DNA from: Archangium gephyra
GTDB lineage: Bacteria; Myxococcota; Myxococcia; Myxococcales; Myxococcaceae
Direction of reading: 5' to 3'
Assembly (NCBI GenBank): GCA_003243425.1
Contig: QFQP01000022.1
Span: 61,854 to 125,853, forward strand
DNA: 64,000 nucleotides
Part shown: positions 1 through 7,981 of the stretch, piece by piece
How the letters are laid out: the number at the start of each line of letters is the position of its first letter
How positions within the stretch are numbered: position 1 is the stretch's first letter
Translations under genes and position numbers: made by a program
Notes under the pieces: model-generated
The model's input: only the letters and a program-made list of their open reading frames with translations
Database searches by the model: none
Told to the model about the DNA's origin: nothing

Positions 1-2
1 CG

Positions 3-1550
3 TGGGTGATGAAGGCTGCAGGTCACGCGACCGGCGGTGAGAACGTGCCGGCCAGGAAGGACATGGAGGCCGTCATCGCGCTGTCTCCACGCGCGGAGTT
101 CAGCCCCACGTTCTTCCCGCCGGAGCTCATCAAGTTCGCCGAGGCGCAGAAGAAGCTGGCCAGCAACGCCAAGGGTGAGCTGCTGGTTCGCACCGAGCCG
201 CCGGGCGCGCGGGTGTGGGTCGACGGGCAGTATCGCGGCGTCAGCCCGGTCACCGTGGCAGGGCTGACGTCGGCGAAGCACTTCGTGACCGCCGCGCTCG
301 GTGGCTATGCGCTGGGGCAGAGTCAGGTCTCGCCCGGCGAAGCGCAGCTCGACCTCGAATTGAGCGAGCTCGCCCAGGCGTGGAAGAAGGCGCTCGTCGA
401 CATCAAGCGTGACCCGGAAGGTGCGGTGCGTGACACGTCGACGCAGGCGGTAGCGAAGGCCGCGGCGGTCGACCAGGTGCTGCTCGTCATCGCCAAGAAG
501 AGCGTGGCCGGTGAACAGCTCGAGCTCATCGGCGTGCGGCTCGAAGCCAGCGACGGTCACAACGACGCGTACCGTACGGGCACCGTGAACCCCGGCGACC
601 CCGAGGCGCTGGCCACGTTCTTCGATGGCCTCGCCGCGAAGGACGACAAGCGCGACGGCAAGGACGCGGTGCACCACTACAAGGGCGCCGAAGGCTCCGA
701 CGTTCGCACCATCGTCACCTACAGCCTGCTCGGTGGCGGCGCCGCCTTCGTCATCGCCGGCATCATCCTGGGCAGCGTCGCGCTCCTCGAGCACAACACC
801 TTCCTGTCGTTGCCGCAGAAACAGACCGGGCCCTCGGCGCTCGCGTTCAGCAACGGCCGTGGCGCGTCGATCGGCGCCGACATCTCCTACGGCATCGGCC
901 TGGCATCTCTGGTCACCGGCGCGGTGTTGTTCTTCACCAGGCCCTCGTCGGGGGCTTCGCCAGACACCACGGCGGACGATTCGAAGAAGCGCGACGCTGC
1001 GCAGAAGAAGCAGCAGGACGACGCGAAGGCCGCCGCCCAGCAGAAGGATGACGCCCGCCGCCTCGACGACGAAAAGAAGAAGGCCGACGACGCGCGCGCC
1101 GCTGAAGAGAAGAAGAAGAAGGACGACGAGGCCGCCGCCGCTGCCGCGAAGAAGGAAGAAGACGAGAAGAAGAAGCTCTCGAAGAAGGAGCAGGCCGCGC
1201 TCGAAAAGAAGGAGAAAGAGGAGGCCGAGCGTCGGCGCAGGGAAGACGAGAAGCGGGCGGCTGAAGAAGAGAAGAAGAAGAAGGACGAAGAGAGGCGCGC
1301 GGCCGTCGAAGAAGAGAAGAAGCGGAAGGAAGACGAGAAGAAGGCCTCAAAGGGCCAGACGAAGAAGGAAAAGGAAGAGGCTGAGCGCAAGGCGAAGGAA
1401 GAGGAAGAAGCGCGCCTCAAGGCCGAAGAAGAGTCGAAGGCGAAGGAAGCGGCCGAGAAGAAGAAGCGCGACGAAGAAGAAAAGAAGCGTCGCGAGGCCG
1501 AAGAAAAGAAGAAGAAGGAAGAAGACCACGACGACCTCCGCAACTACTGA
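3..1550 (+). CDS. PEGA-domain membrane protein with long charged helical tail (5' partial)
   Basis: The frame is open to the left edge of the window, so the true start is probably upstream; the first in-window start codons are GTG at 6 and ATG at 9. Counting from position 6, residues 55-100 form a PEGA domain (GELLVRTEPPGARVWVDG, followed by RGVSPVTV), a small beta module usually found outside the cytoplasm. A Pro-rich FFPPELIKF segment before it resembles the end of a TPR-like region often seen upstream of PEGA domains. Two hydrophobic segments lie at about 237-262 and 294-313. From about 319 to the end the chain is almost only K, E, D, R, A and Q, which predicts a single long alpha-helix or coiled coil. 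Role unknown. The topology (PEGA, two membrane helices, charged tail) is seen; a scaffold or envelope-spanning role is inference. Confidence 0.75.
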   Translation, partial: WVMKAAGHATGGENVPARKDMEAVIALSPRAEFSPTFFPPELIKFAEAQKKLASNAKGELLVRTEPPGARVWVDGQYRGVSPVTVAGLTSAKHFVTAALGGYALGQSQVSPGEAQLDLELSELAQAWKKALVDIKRDPEGAVRDTSTQAVAKAAAVDQVLLVIAKKSVAGEQLELIGVRLEASDGHNDAYRTGTVNPGDPEALATFFDGLAAKDDKRDGKDAVHHYKGAEGSDVRTIVTYSLLGGGAAFVIAGIILGSVALLEHNTFLSLPQKQTGPSALAFSNGRGASIGADISYGIGLASLVTGAVLFFTRPSSGASPDTTADDSKKRDAAQKKQQDDAKAAAQQKDDARRLDDEKKKADDARAAEEKKKKDDEAAAAAAKKEEDEKKKLSKKEQAALEKKEKEEAERRRREDEKRAAEEEKKKKDEERRAAVEEEKKRKEDEKKASKGQTKKEKEEAERKAKEEEEARLKAEEESKAKEAAEKKKRDEEEKKRREAEEKKKKEEDHDDLRNY

Positions 1551-1691
1551 GGCCAGCGCGGTCAGAAATTCGACATACCGAAACAGGCCTGTAGCGTGTA
1601 CAGCCGTCGCCCCGATTTCCGAGGGCGGCATGGCTCCTGCTCTTGAACCCACCCGCCGCACTCCACGCGGCAAAAGGGACACAGGCTTCAA

Positions 1692-2660
1692 ATGACTTCA
1701 CGACGTGTTGGCGTACTGATGGGCGGTTGGGGCGAGGAGCGGGAGATTTCGCTCAAGACCGGCGAGGCCATCGCCGCGGCTCTCGAGACGCACGGTCACC
1801 AGGTTTCGCGCATCGACGCGGGCCCCGGCCTCGACCAGAAGCTCCGCGCTGCCAACATCGAAGTCGCCTTCCTCGCGCTCCACGGCCGCATGGGTGAAGA
1901 CGGCAAGGTGCAGGGCCTGCTCGAGGTGATGGGCATCCCGTACACCGGCTCGGGCGTGCTCGCGTCGGCGCTGGCGATGAACAAGACCTTCGCCAAGAAG
2001 CTCTTCCGCCAGCACAACCTCGCCACGCCCACCGGCTACACCGTCGACGCCTCGCAGGTCGCGATGGTGAACGAGCTGCACTGTGATCTCGGCTTCCCCT
2101 GCGTGGTGAAGCCCGCCTCGGGTGGCTCGTCGGTCGGCCTCTCGCTCGTGCAGCGCGCCGAAGAGCTCGAGGCCGCCGTCGCCCACGCCTGTCGCTACGG
2201 CGGCGAGGCGCTCGTCGAGCGCTACGTGAAGGGCCGCGAAGTGACCGTCGCCATCCTCGGTGGTGAGGTGCTCGGTAGCTGCGAGATCGCGGCGCCCGGC
2301 GCGACCTTCGATTTCGCCACCAAGTACGAAGGTGGCGCGAAGTACCACCTGCCTCCCCGCATCTCGCCCACGCGGCTGGCGAACATCGAAGCCATGGCCC
2401 TCACGGCCTGGCGCGCGCTGGGGTGTCGCGGTGCCGCGCGCATCGACTTCCTCTGCCCCGACGTCGGCAACGAAGTGCTGCTCGAGGTCAACACGCTGCC
2501 GGGCATGACGCCCACCTCGCTGCTGCCGAAGATCGCGAAGGCGAAGGGCCTCACCTTCGAGCAGCTCTGCGAGAAGGTGCTCTCGCTCGCGGTGCTCGAG
2601 AGCGTCGACGTGTTGCCCGCGCCCGTGGCGACCCGCCCCATGGAGTTGCGCGTCGGCTGA
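1692..2660 (+). CDS. ddl: D-alanine--D-alanine ligase
   Basis: ATP-dependent ligation of two D-alanines for peptidoglycan precursor synthesis in the cytoplasm. The 322-residue length is usual for Ddl. The N-terminus has the family's MGGWGEEREISLKTG glycine-rich signature. The central ATP-grasp region contains VVKPASGGSSVGLS, and the C-terminal metal/ATP site reads ARIDFLCPD then LLEVNTLPGMTPTSLLPK, both diagnostic. The ATG at 1692 has an AGGG-type ribosome site about 10 bases upstream and matches the family N-terminus. The preceding 140 bases carry no other gene. The downstream secretin-domain gene starts 17 bases after the stop, so the two may be cotranscribed. In many bacteria ddl lies in the division/cell-wall cluster; here it does not. 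Confidence 0.95.
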   Translation: MTSRRVGVLMGGWGEEREISLKTGEAIAAALETHGHQVSRIDAGPGLDQKLRAANIEVAFLALHGRMGEDGKVQGLLEVMGIPYTGSGVLASALAMNKTFAKKLFRQHNLATPTGYTVDASQVAMVNELHCDLGFPCVVKPASGGSSVGLSLVQRAEELEAAVAHACRYGGEALVERYVKGREVTVAILGGEVLGSCEIAAPGATFDFATKYEGGAKYHLPPRISPTRLANIEAMALTAWRALGCRGAARIDFLCPDVGNEVLLEVNTLPGMTPTSLLPKIAKAKGLTFEQLCEKVLSLAVLESVDVLPAPVATRPMELRVG

Positions 2661-2677
2661 CAGCTAAGCTGGCAGTC

Positions 2678-3289
2678 ATGCTCACGACCGCCGCTCTCCT
2701 GTCGCTGTGTTTGTCCGCTGAGCCCGTTCGTCTTTCTCCCGGCACGCAGGAAGTGCTCCGCGTGCCGGCCGTTTCGCGCGTCGGTGTTGGCGACCCCAAC
2801 GTGGTCGACGTCACGCCGACTTCCCGCGGGGAACTCGTCATTACCGCGAAGTCGCGCGGCCGAACCACGCTGACGCTGTGGACCGGCAAAGGCATCGAGA
2901 CGCGTCAGGTCGTGGTCGACGACGGCAAGTCCACCGAGCTGGGCAAGCTGGTGAAGACCATGGTGAACCCCACCCTCAAGGTCGAGGAGTACAGCGGCGT
3001 CACCGTCATCGACGGCATGCTCGATTCTCCAGCCGAGCTGCGCCGCCTCCGCGAGCTCGTCGGCAACGACGGCAACGTGAAGGTGCTGGCCCGCCTGGAC
3101 CCGCGCGTGTTGCCCGCCGTCGCACAAAACATCACCGCCGCGCTGCACAAGCAGGGGCTCCCCAACGCCAACGTCGCCATCTACGGCCAGACGCTGGTGC
3201 TGGAAGGCTCCGTTGCTGACGAGCGTGAGCGCCAGAAGGCCCAGCTCATCGCCGACAGTTACGCGGCTGATGTGCTGACGCGCCTCTGA
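2678..3289 (+). CDS. Secreted protein with CpaC/secretin N-terminal (pilus assembly) domain
   Basis: 203 residues from the ATG at 2678, chosen because it opens a signal peptide (MLTTAALLSLCLSAEP). A longer reading frame upstream overlaps ddl and is not protein-like. Residues 18-90 match the pilus-formation/CpaC N-terminal fold: VRLSPGTQEVLRVPAVSRVGVGDPNVVDV, in the family style of a beta domain that binds or decorates secretin-type assemblies. The second half (VTVIDGMLDSPAELRRLREL, then LEGSVADERERQKAQLIADS) resembles a BON/secretin N1-like module repeated twice. No secretin pore domain follows, so this is a stand-alone periplasmic N-domain protein. A partner secretin is not in the window. 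Family assignment is fairly sure; the role is inferred. Confidence 0.8.
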   Translation: MLTTAALLSLCLSAEPVRLSPGTQEVLRVPAVSRVGVGDPNVVDVTPTSRGELVITAKSRGRTTLTLWTGKGIETRQVVVDDGKSTELGKLVKTMVNPTLKVEEYSGVTVIDGMLDSPAELRRLRELVGNDGNVKVLARLDPRVLPAVAQNITAALHKQGLPNANVAIYGQTLVLEGSVADERERQKAQLIADSYAADVLTRL

Positions 3290-3320
3290 TCCACTGCGTA
3301 AGCGGCGACGCACTTAGGTT

Positions 3321-3349
3321 TTGACAGGGCGAGTCAACCTCCCTAGAAG
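3321..3349 (+). promoter_or_regulatory. Sigma70-type promoter for the GT2 glycosyltransferase
   Basis: A perfect -35 hexamer TTGACA (3321-3326), a 17-base spacer and TAGAAG (3344-3349, 4 of 6 matches to TATAAT) lie 69 bases upstream of the ATG at 3418. A small hairpin with 6-bp arms (GAAGGA / TCCTTC, 3346-3361) overlaps the likely transcription start and could shape the 5' leader. The region has no coding frame. Prediction is by consensus only. Confidence 0.55.
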
Positions 3350-3417
3350 GATTTGTCCTTCGCCCGGGAGGTGATTTTCCTAGTTGTTCCGGGCACTTGT
3401 GAGAGGCCGACGCTCCA

Positions 3418-4920
3418 ATGAGTCCCGCAGAAATCGTCTTTCTGGCCATCTACTTCAGCGTGCTCGCCGTGCTGTCTGTCTACGGCTCGCACCGCTACCG
3501 GATGGCGTACCTCTACTACCGGCACAAGTACGCACTGCCGACGCCGAAGGGGGAGCTCAAAGAGCTCCCGCGCGTCACCATTCAGCTGCCCATTTTCAAC
3601 GAGATGTACGTCGTCGAGCGCCTCGTCGACGCGGTGTGCCGCATCGAGTACCCGCGCGAGAAATTCGAGGTGCAGGTTCTCGACGACTCGACGGACGAGA
3701 CCTGCAGCATCGCCCGCGCCCGCGTCGAGCAGTGGAAAGAGAAGGGCATCGACATCTCGTACATCCACCGCACCAACCGCTCGGGCTTCAAGGCCGGCGC
3801 GCTGGAAAACGGGCTCCACCTGGCCAAGGGCGAGTTCGTCGCGGTGTTCGACGCCGACTTCGTGCCGTCGGTCGACTTCCTCACGCGCACCGTTCCGTTC
3901 TTCGCCGATTCGAAGGTGGGCATGGTGCAGGTGCGTTGGGGTCACCTCAACCGTGACTTCAGCATTCTCACGCAGGCGCAGAGCATTCTGCTCGACGGTC
4001 ACTTCATCATCGAGCACACCGCGCGCAACCGCTCGGGCTGCTTCTTCAACTTCAACGGCACGGCCGGCATCTGGCGGCGCTCGACCATCAAGGACGCGGG
4101 CGGCTGGCAGCACGACACGCTGACCGAAGACCTCGACCTCTCGTACCGCGCGCAGTTGAAGGGTTGGCAGTTCGTGTTCCTGCCGGAGATCATCTCGCCC
4201 GCCGAAGTGCCGGTCGACATGAACGCCTTCAAGAGCCAGCAGCACCGCTGGGCGAAGGGCTCGATTCAGACCGCCAAGAAGCTGCTGCCGACGATTCTCA
4301 AGAGCGACCTGCCGTACGAAGTGAAGCGCGAAGCGTTCCTGCACCTCTCGAACAACGTCGCGTACCTGTTGATGGTCGTGATGTCGGTGATGATGCCGCT
4401 GTCGATGGTGCTGCGTTACAAGCACGGCCTGTACGCGTCGCTGTGGCTCGACCTGCCCATCTTCCTCGCGTCGACCGCGTCGGTGGGCTTCTTCTACGTG
4501 GCGACCGCGCGTGAGCTCGGCTTCAGCTGGTGGAACCGCATCAAGTTCCTCCCGTTCGTGATGAGCCTCGGCATCGGAATGGCCATCAACCAGGCCAAGG
4601 CGGTGGTCGAGGCGCTGATGGACAAGCAGAGCGAGTTCACCCGCACGCCCAAGACCGGTTCTGAAGGCAGGTCGGTGCAGGCCGTGAAGAAGGCCTACCG
4701 CGGCAAGCGCAGCTGGGTGCCCTTCATCGAGCTGGCGTTCGGTCTCTATTTCACCGGCGCGGTGTGGTTCGCGTGGGACCAGGAGATCTGGACCTCGCTC
4801 CCGTTCCTCGTGCTGTTCCAGCTGGGCTTCCTGTACGTCGGCGTGACCTCGATGCTGGAGTTCCGCGGCAAGTCAAAGTCGGAAGCCGAAGCACCCGCTG
4901 AAGCCCCCGCGACGGTTTGA
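3418..4920 (+). CDS. Processive GT2 glycosyltransferase (cellulose-synthase-like/CslA-like)
   Basis: A 500-residue inner-membrane glycosyltransferase. An N-terminal membrane helix (residues 4-24) is followed by a GT-A domain. Its motifs are LDDSTDET at about 88, the metal-binding DADF at about 146, TEDLDLSYR at about 237 (catalytic Asp) and QQHRWAKGS at about 275, the Q-x-x-R-W acceptor motif of processive enzymes. Three or four membrane helices follow (about 315-480), and the tail is acidic. The order matches bacterial CslA-like or ceramide-glucosyltransferase-like proteins that polymerise or transfer hexose from a nucleotide sugar across the membrane. The sugar and acceptor cannot be read from sequence. 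A strong promoter precedes it. No PilZ domain or partner cellulose genes lie nearby, so it acts alone or with distant partners. Confidence 0.9.
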   Translation: MSPAEIVFLAIYFSVLAVLSVYGSHRYRMAYLYYRHKYALPTPKGELKELPRVTIQLPIFNEMYVVERLVDAVCRIEYPREKFEVQVLDDSTDETCSIARARVEQWKEKGIDISYIHRTNRSGFKAGALENGLHLAKGEFVAVFDADFVPSVDFLTRTVPFFADSKVGMVQVRWGHLNRDFSILTQAQSILLDGHFIIEHTARNRSGCFFNFNGTAGIWRRSTIKDAGGWQHDTLTEDLDLSYRAQLKGWQFVFLPEIISPAEVPVDMNAFKSQQHRWAKGSIQTAKKLLPTILKSDLPYEVKREAFLHLSNNVAYLLMVVMSVMMPLSMVLRYKHGLYASLWLDLPIFLASTASVGFFYVATARELGFSWWNRIKFLPFVMSLGIGMAINQAKAVVEALMDKQSEFTRTPKTGSEGRSVQAVKKAYRGKRSWVPFIELAFGLYFTGAVWFAWDQEIWTSLPFLVLFQLGFLYVGVTSMLEFRGKSKSEAEAPAEAPATV

Positions 4921-5193
4921 TTCGCCTCAGCGTCGTGGCTCACTGCGGCGCGCCTTCGCGCTTCACATGCAGGTGCGTCGTCGTGTCGAGCGACGGTCTG
5001 GTTCGTCGCTCTCGGCAAGGCTCGGGTGGGAGAAGCGAACGCTCCGCCGCGCTTCGTCCACGACTCGAGCGCTTCTCAAGGAAATCGGCAGAGGCTTGAG
5101 GCCGAGCCCGACTTTCGCCGCACGGGCCCTGTTCGACGCGGGCAGCGCGGCCCGCGGCGGTGGTCTTCACCAACTGTCATGGAGAAGGTCGGG

Positions 5194-5209
5194 GCGACTC
5201 CGGAGTCGC
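5194..5209 (-). terminator. Perfect 16-bp palindrome, possible terminator of the helicase gene
   Basis: GCGACTCC directly abuts its reverse complement GGAGTCGC, about 50 bases past the helicase stop codon. Outer arms GGTCG (5187-5191) and CGACC (5215-5219) could extend the stem. There is no T-run, so it may be a GC-rich stem acting with Rho or a simple 3' stabiliser. Apart from this element, the gene-free stretch 4921-5257 shows nothing I can name; the short frames in it have no protein character. Confidence 0.35.
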
Positions 5210-5257
5210 TCCAGCGACCAACGCACGGATGAAGTTCCGCGCGTCGGCCACGGTGTT

Positions 5258-7852
5258 TCAGCGGCGTGAGCGCTCGACCTTGAAGGTCTTGTCGCCGTGC
5301 GGCTTGCCCTGCAGCGCGGCCTCGAACTCGGCGATGTCGCCTTCGGCCACGTGCAGGTACGAGTAGGTGCCACGAAGGTCGACCGTCGCGATCTTCTCGA
5401 CCGGCGCGCCGGCGGCACCGACCAGCGCCTTGAGCGCCTCTTCGGTCGCCGCTTCGTCCTTGCTCACGTTGATCCACAAGCGCGCGTTGCCGGGCGCCGC
5501 GACCTTCGAGGTACGGCGGGCCGGCGCAGCGCCATCGCGCGGGCGCTCCTTCTCGAAGCGCACCGACTTGTCGCCGTGCTTGCCTTCCTTGCCGTCGAAC
5601 GCGCCGACGTCGGCTTCTGCCACGTGCAGGTACGAGTAGGTGTCGCGCACGTCGACTTTGGCGATCTTGTCCGCGGGAAGACCCAACGACGCCAGCGCGG
5701 CCTTCGCAGCTGCTTCATCGGCCGCGTCGCTCTTGCTCAGGTTCGTCCACACCCGCACGTGGCCGGCGTCAGTCGCCACCGCCTCACGGCGCGGCGGCCG
5801 CTCCCGACGCTCGGGCGCCGCGTTGCGATCGCGCTCCTTCTCGAGCTTCACGTCTTTCTCGCCGTGCTTGCCGGTCTTGCCATCGAACTCGCCGACATCG
5901 GCTTCGGCCACGTGCAGGTACGAGTAGGTGTCGCGCACGTCGACCTTCGCCACCTTGTCGGCCGGGAGGCCGAGCGCGGCCACGGCCGCCTTGAGCGCCG
6001 CTTCGTCCGCCGCTTCGCTCCGGCTCAGGTTGGTCCACACGCGCACGTGACCGGCTTCCACCGGCACCGATTCACGCCGCGGGCGACGCTCGCTGCGTTC
6101 GCCCCGGTCACGACGCGGGCGGCGCTCTTCGTACGGCTCGTCGCCACCGCTCGAGTCGGTCGGGTCGTCGATGGGAGGCAGCGGCTTGCCGGCCTGCATC
6201 AGCTCGAACAGCTCGCGGTCAGACAACTTCTTCCTGGGCGCCGAGGCGGGCTTCGCAGCGGCAGGCGCCACGGCCTGCACGCCACCCACCGGCGTCTTGT
6301 TCGGGTCGGTCACGGCCTCGCTGCGATCGACCGGCTTCTCTTCGTGCGAACGCTCACGGCGCGGGCGCTCTTCACGCGGGCTCTTCTCGCGACGGCCACC
6401 ACCTTCACGTTCACGGCGGCCGCCACGGTCGGCCTTCGGCTTCGACTCACGCGCGGGCTGGGCGTCCTGCGGCTCGGTCGACGGCTCGGCCTGCGCCTTG
6501 TCCATGCGGCGGTGCGTGAAGAAGTACCGCAGCATGAACGCGATGAGCTCGTCGGCGTCACCACGCTTCTTCAGGTCTCCGGCGAGGCCGAGGAACCCTT
6601 CGTAGATGGAACCGGCAGCGGCTTCCTTCAGGTCGCGCACATGGCGCTCGGTCCACATCGTCGCGGCTTCTTCGGCAGTAGGCATGGGCTTCCGTTCGAA
6701 CTTCACGTTGTACTTCTTCTCGAGCGCGGTCAGCGTCGCCAGCTCGCGCCCCGAGGTCAGGTTGAGCGCCGTGCCCTTCTTGCCGATGCGGCCCGTGCGG
6801 CCGACGCGGTGGAGGTACACGGCTGGATCTTCCGGCAGCGAGTAATTGATGACGTGACCCAGGTCGCTGATGTCGATGCCGCGGGCCGCGATGTCGGTGG
6901 CGACCATGAACGCCAGCTCGCCCTTCTTCACGCGCGCCATCACGCGCTCGCGCTCCTTCTGCGCGAGGTCGCCGTTGAGCAGCTCGGCGTCGAAGCCGTT
7001 GCGGTTCAGCACCGCGGTCACCAGCTCGGTGTCATCGCGCGTGTTGCAGAACACGATGGCGTTCTCGGGGTTCTCCATCTCGAGCACGTAGAGCAGGTTG
7101 CGCGGCTTGGGGTACGCGTCGCTCAGCTCGTAGCGCACGTGGCGAATGTGCTCGACCGTGTACACGTCGCCCGAGAGCAGCAGCGTCTCGGCGTTGGTCG
7201 TGTAGCGCGAGATGAGGCGCTGAATGTCGTCGGGCACCGTCGCCGAGAACAGCAGCACCTGCTTCTGCTTCGGCAAAAAGTCGAGGATGCGGGTGACTTC
7301 TTCGTAGAAGCCCTGGTTCAGCATCTCGTCGGCTTCGTCGAGCACCGCGTGAACGCATTGCTCGAGCTTCATGTTGCCGCGGCGAATGTGGTCGTGAATG
7401 CGGCCGGGCGTACCGACGACGATGGCCGCGCCCTTGCGCAGCGCATCTTCCTGCTGCGACATCGACGCGCCGCCGTAGATGCACACCAGCGCGATGTCGC
7501 GGTACTGGCTGAGAATCTCGAGTTCCTGCGCGACCTGAATCGCCAGCTCGCGCGTGGGGCACATGATGAGCGCGCGCACGCCACGCGCCCCGACCGGAAT
7601 CTGGTCGATGATCGGCATGCCGAACGCCGCGGTCTTGCCGGTGCCCGTCTTGCTGCGGACGATGAGGTCTTTGCCGGCTCGTGCAGCGGGGTACGCGCGC
7701 GCCTGCACCGGAGTCGGGTGGGTGTAGCCGCGCTCTCCGATGGCGCGGCGCAGCTCGGGAGAGAGGCCCAGGTCGTCGAAGCTGACTTCGGCGCGGTATT
7801 CCTGCGGCCGATCAGCGGTGCCCGTGGGCAGCTCGTGTTGCGTCTCGTTCAT
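5258..7852 (-). CDS. DEAD-box RNA helicase with three tandem DbpA-type RNA-binding domains
   Basis: 864 residues. The helicase core (about 25-400) has all motifs: Q-motif region FDDLGLSPELRRAI, motif I SKTGTGKTAAF, motif II DEAD in VLDEADEML, SAT, ATDIAARGIDIS and HRVGRTGRIG. A charged, R/E/P-rich linker (about 445-600) follows. The C-terminus holds three copies, at about 601-680, 696-770 and 788-864, of a module reading xVRVWTNLS...LGLPADK...VDVRDTYSYLHV. This resembles the DbpA RNA-binding domain (PF03880), normally single, which binds structured rRNA. Likely role: remodelling structured RNA, ribosome assembly or cold adaptation. It is transcribed divergently from the sigma factor gene. The tandem triplication is the odd feature. 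Helicase call certain; rRNA target inferred. Confidence 0.95.
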   Translation of the reverse strand: MNETQHELPTGTADRPQEYRAEVSFDDLGLSPELRRAIGERGYTHPTPVQARAYPAARAGKDLIVRSKTGTGKTAAFGMPIIDQIPVGARGVRALIMCPTRELAIQVAQELEILSQYRDIALVCIYGGASMSQQEDALRKGAAIVVGTPGRIHDHIRRGNMKLEQCVHAVLDEADEMLNQGFYEEVTRILDFLPKQKQVLLFSATVPDDIQRLISRYTTNAETLLLSGDVYTVEHIRHVRYELSDAYPKPRNLLYVLEMENPENAIVFCNTRDDTELVTAVLNRNGFDAELLNGDLAQKERERVMARVKKGELAFMVATDIAARGIDISDLGHVINYSLPEDPAVYLHRVGRTGRIGKKGTALNLTSGRELATLTALEKKYNVKFERKPMPTAEEAATMWTERHVRDLKEAAAGSIYEGFLGLAGDLKKRGDADELIAFMLRYFFTHRRMDKAQAEPSTEPQDAQPARESKPKADRGGRREREGGGRREKSPREERPRRERSHEEKPVDRSEAVTDPNKTPVGGVQAVAPAAAKPASAPRKKLSDRELFELMQAGKPLPPIDDPTDSSGGDEPYEERRPRRDRGERSERRPRRESVPVEAGHVRVWTNLSRSEAADEAALKAAVAALGLPADKVAKVDVRDTYSYLHVAEADVGEFDGKTGKHGEKDVKLEKERDRNAAPERRERPPRREAVATDAGHVRVWTNLSKSDAADEAAAKAALASLGLPADKIAKVDVRDTYSYLHVAEADVGAFDGKEGKHGDKSVRFEKERPRDGAAPARRTSKVAAPGNARLWINVSKDEAATEEALKALVGAAGAPVEKIATVDLRGTYSYLHVAEGDIAEFEAALQGKPHGDKTFKVERSRR

Positions 7853-7934
7853 TCGCGAACGGGTGTACCCGCCACCTCCCGACGTAGCAACGACTCATAT
7901 TCCGGCGGAAAGGGCGGTCATTCCGGTACGTACG

Positions 7935-7946
7935 CGCACCGGTGCG
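7935..7946. promoter_or_regulatory. 12-bp palindrome between helicase and sigma-factor genes
   Basis: CGCACC followed by GGTGCG forms a perfect palindrome within the 129-base divergent region (7853-7981). It sits about 36 bases before the sigma-factor ATG and about 83 bases before the helicase ATG. It could be an operator or part of a leader hairpin. No clear -10/-35 pair was recognised for either gene. Such a short GC palindrome can occur by chance in this base composition. Confidence 0.25.
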
Positions 7947-7981
7947 TGCGTTCCTGGCGCCTCGCGAATAAGGGAGAGGCC

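Noticed and set aside
4921..5257. Short frames on both strands in the intergenic space, considered as small genes.
   Set aside because: None has a ribosome site or plausible protein composition; only a palindrome was kept.
5340..5930. Three near-identical DNA stretches, first considered as a regulatory or mobile repeat.
   Set aside because: They are in frame and encode the TYSYLHVAE core of the three RNA-binding modules, so they reflect domain duplication.
5297..7981. A very long open frame on the + strand running through the helicase gene into the sigma factor.
   Set aside because: It is the complement of the helicase and its composition is that of an antisense frame (V, H, R and L-rich); only the part from 7982 is protein-like.
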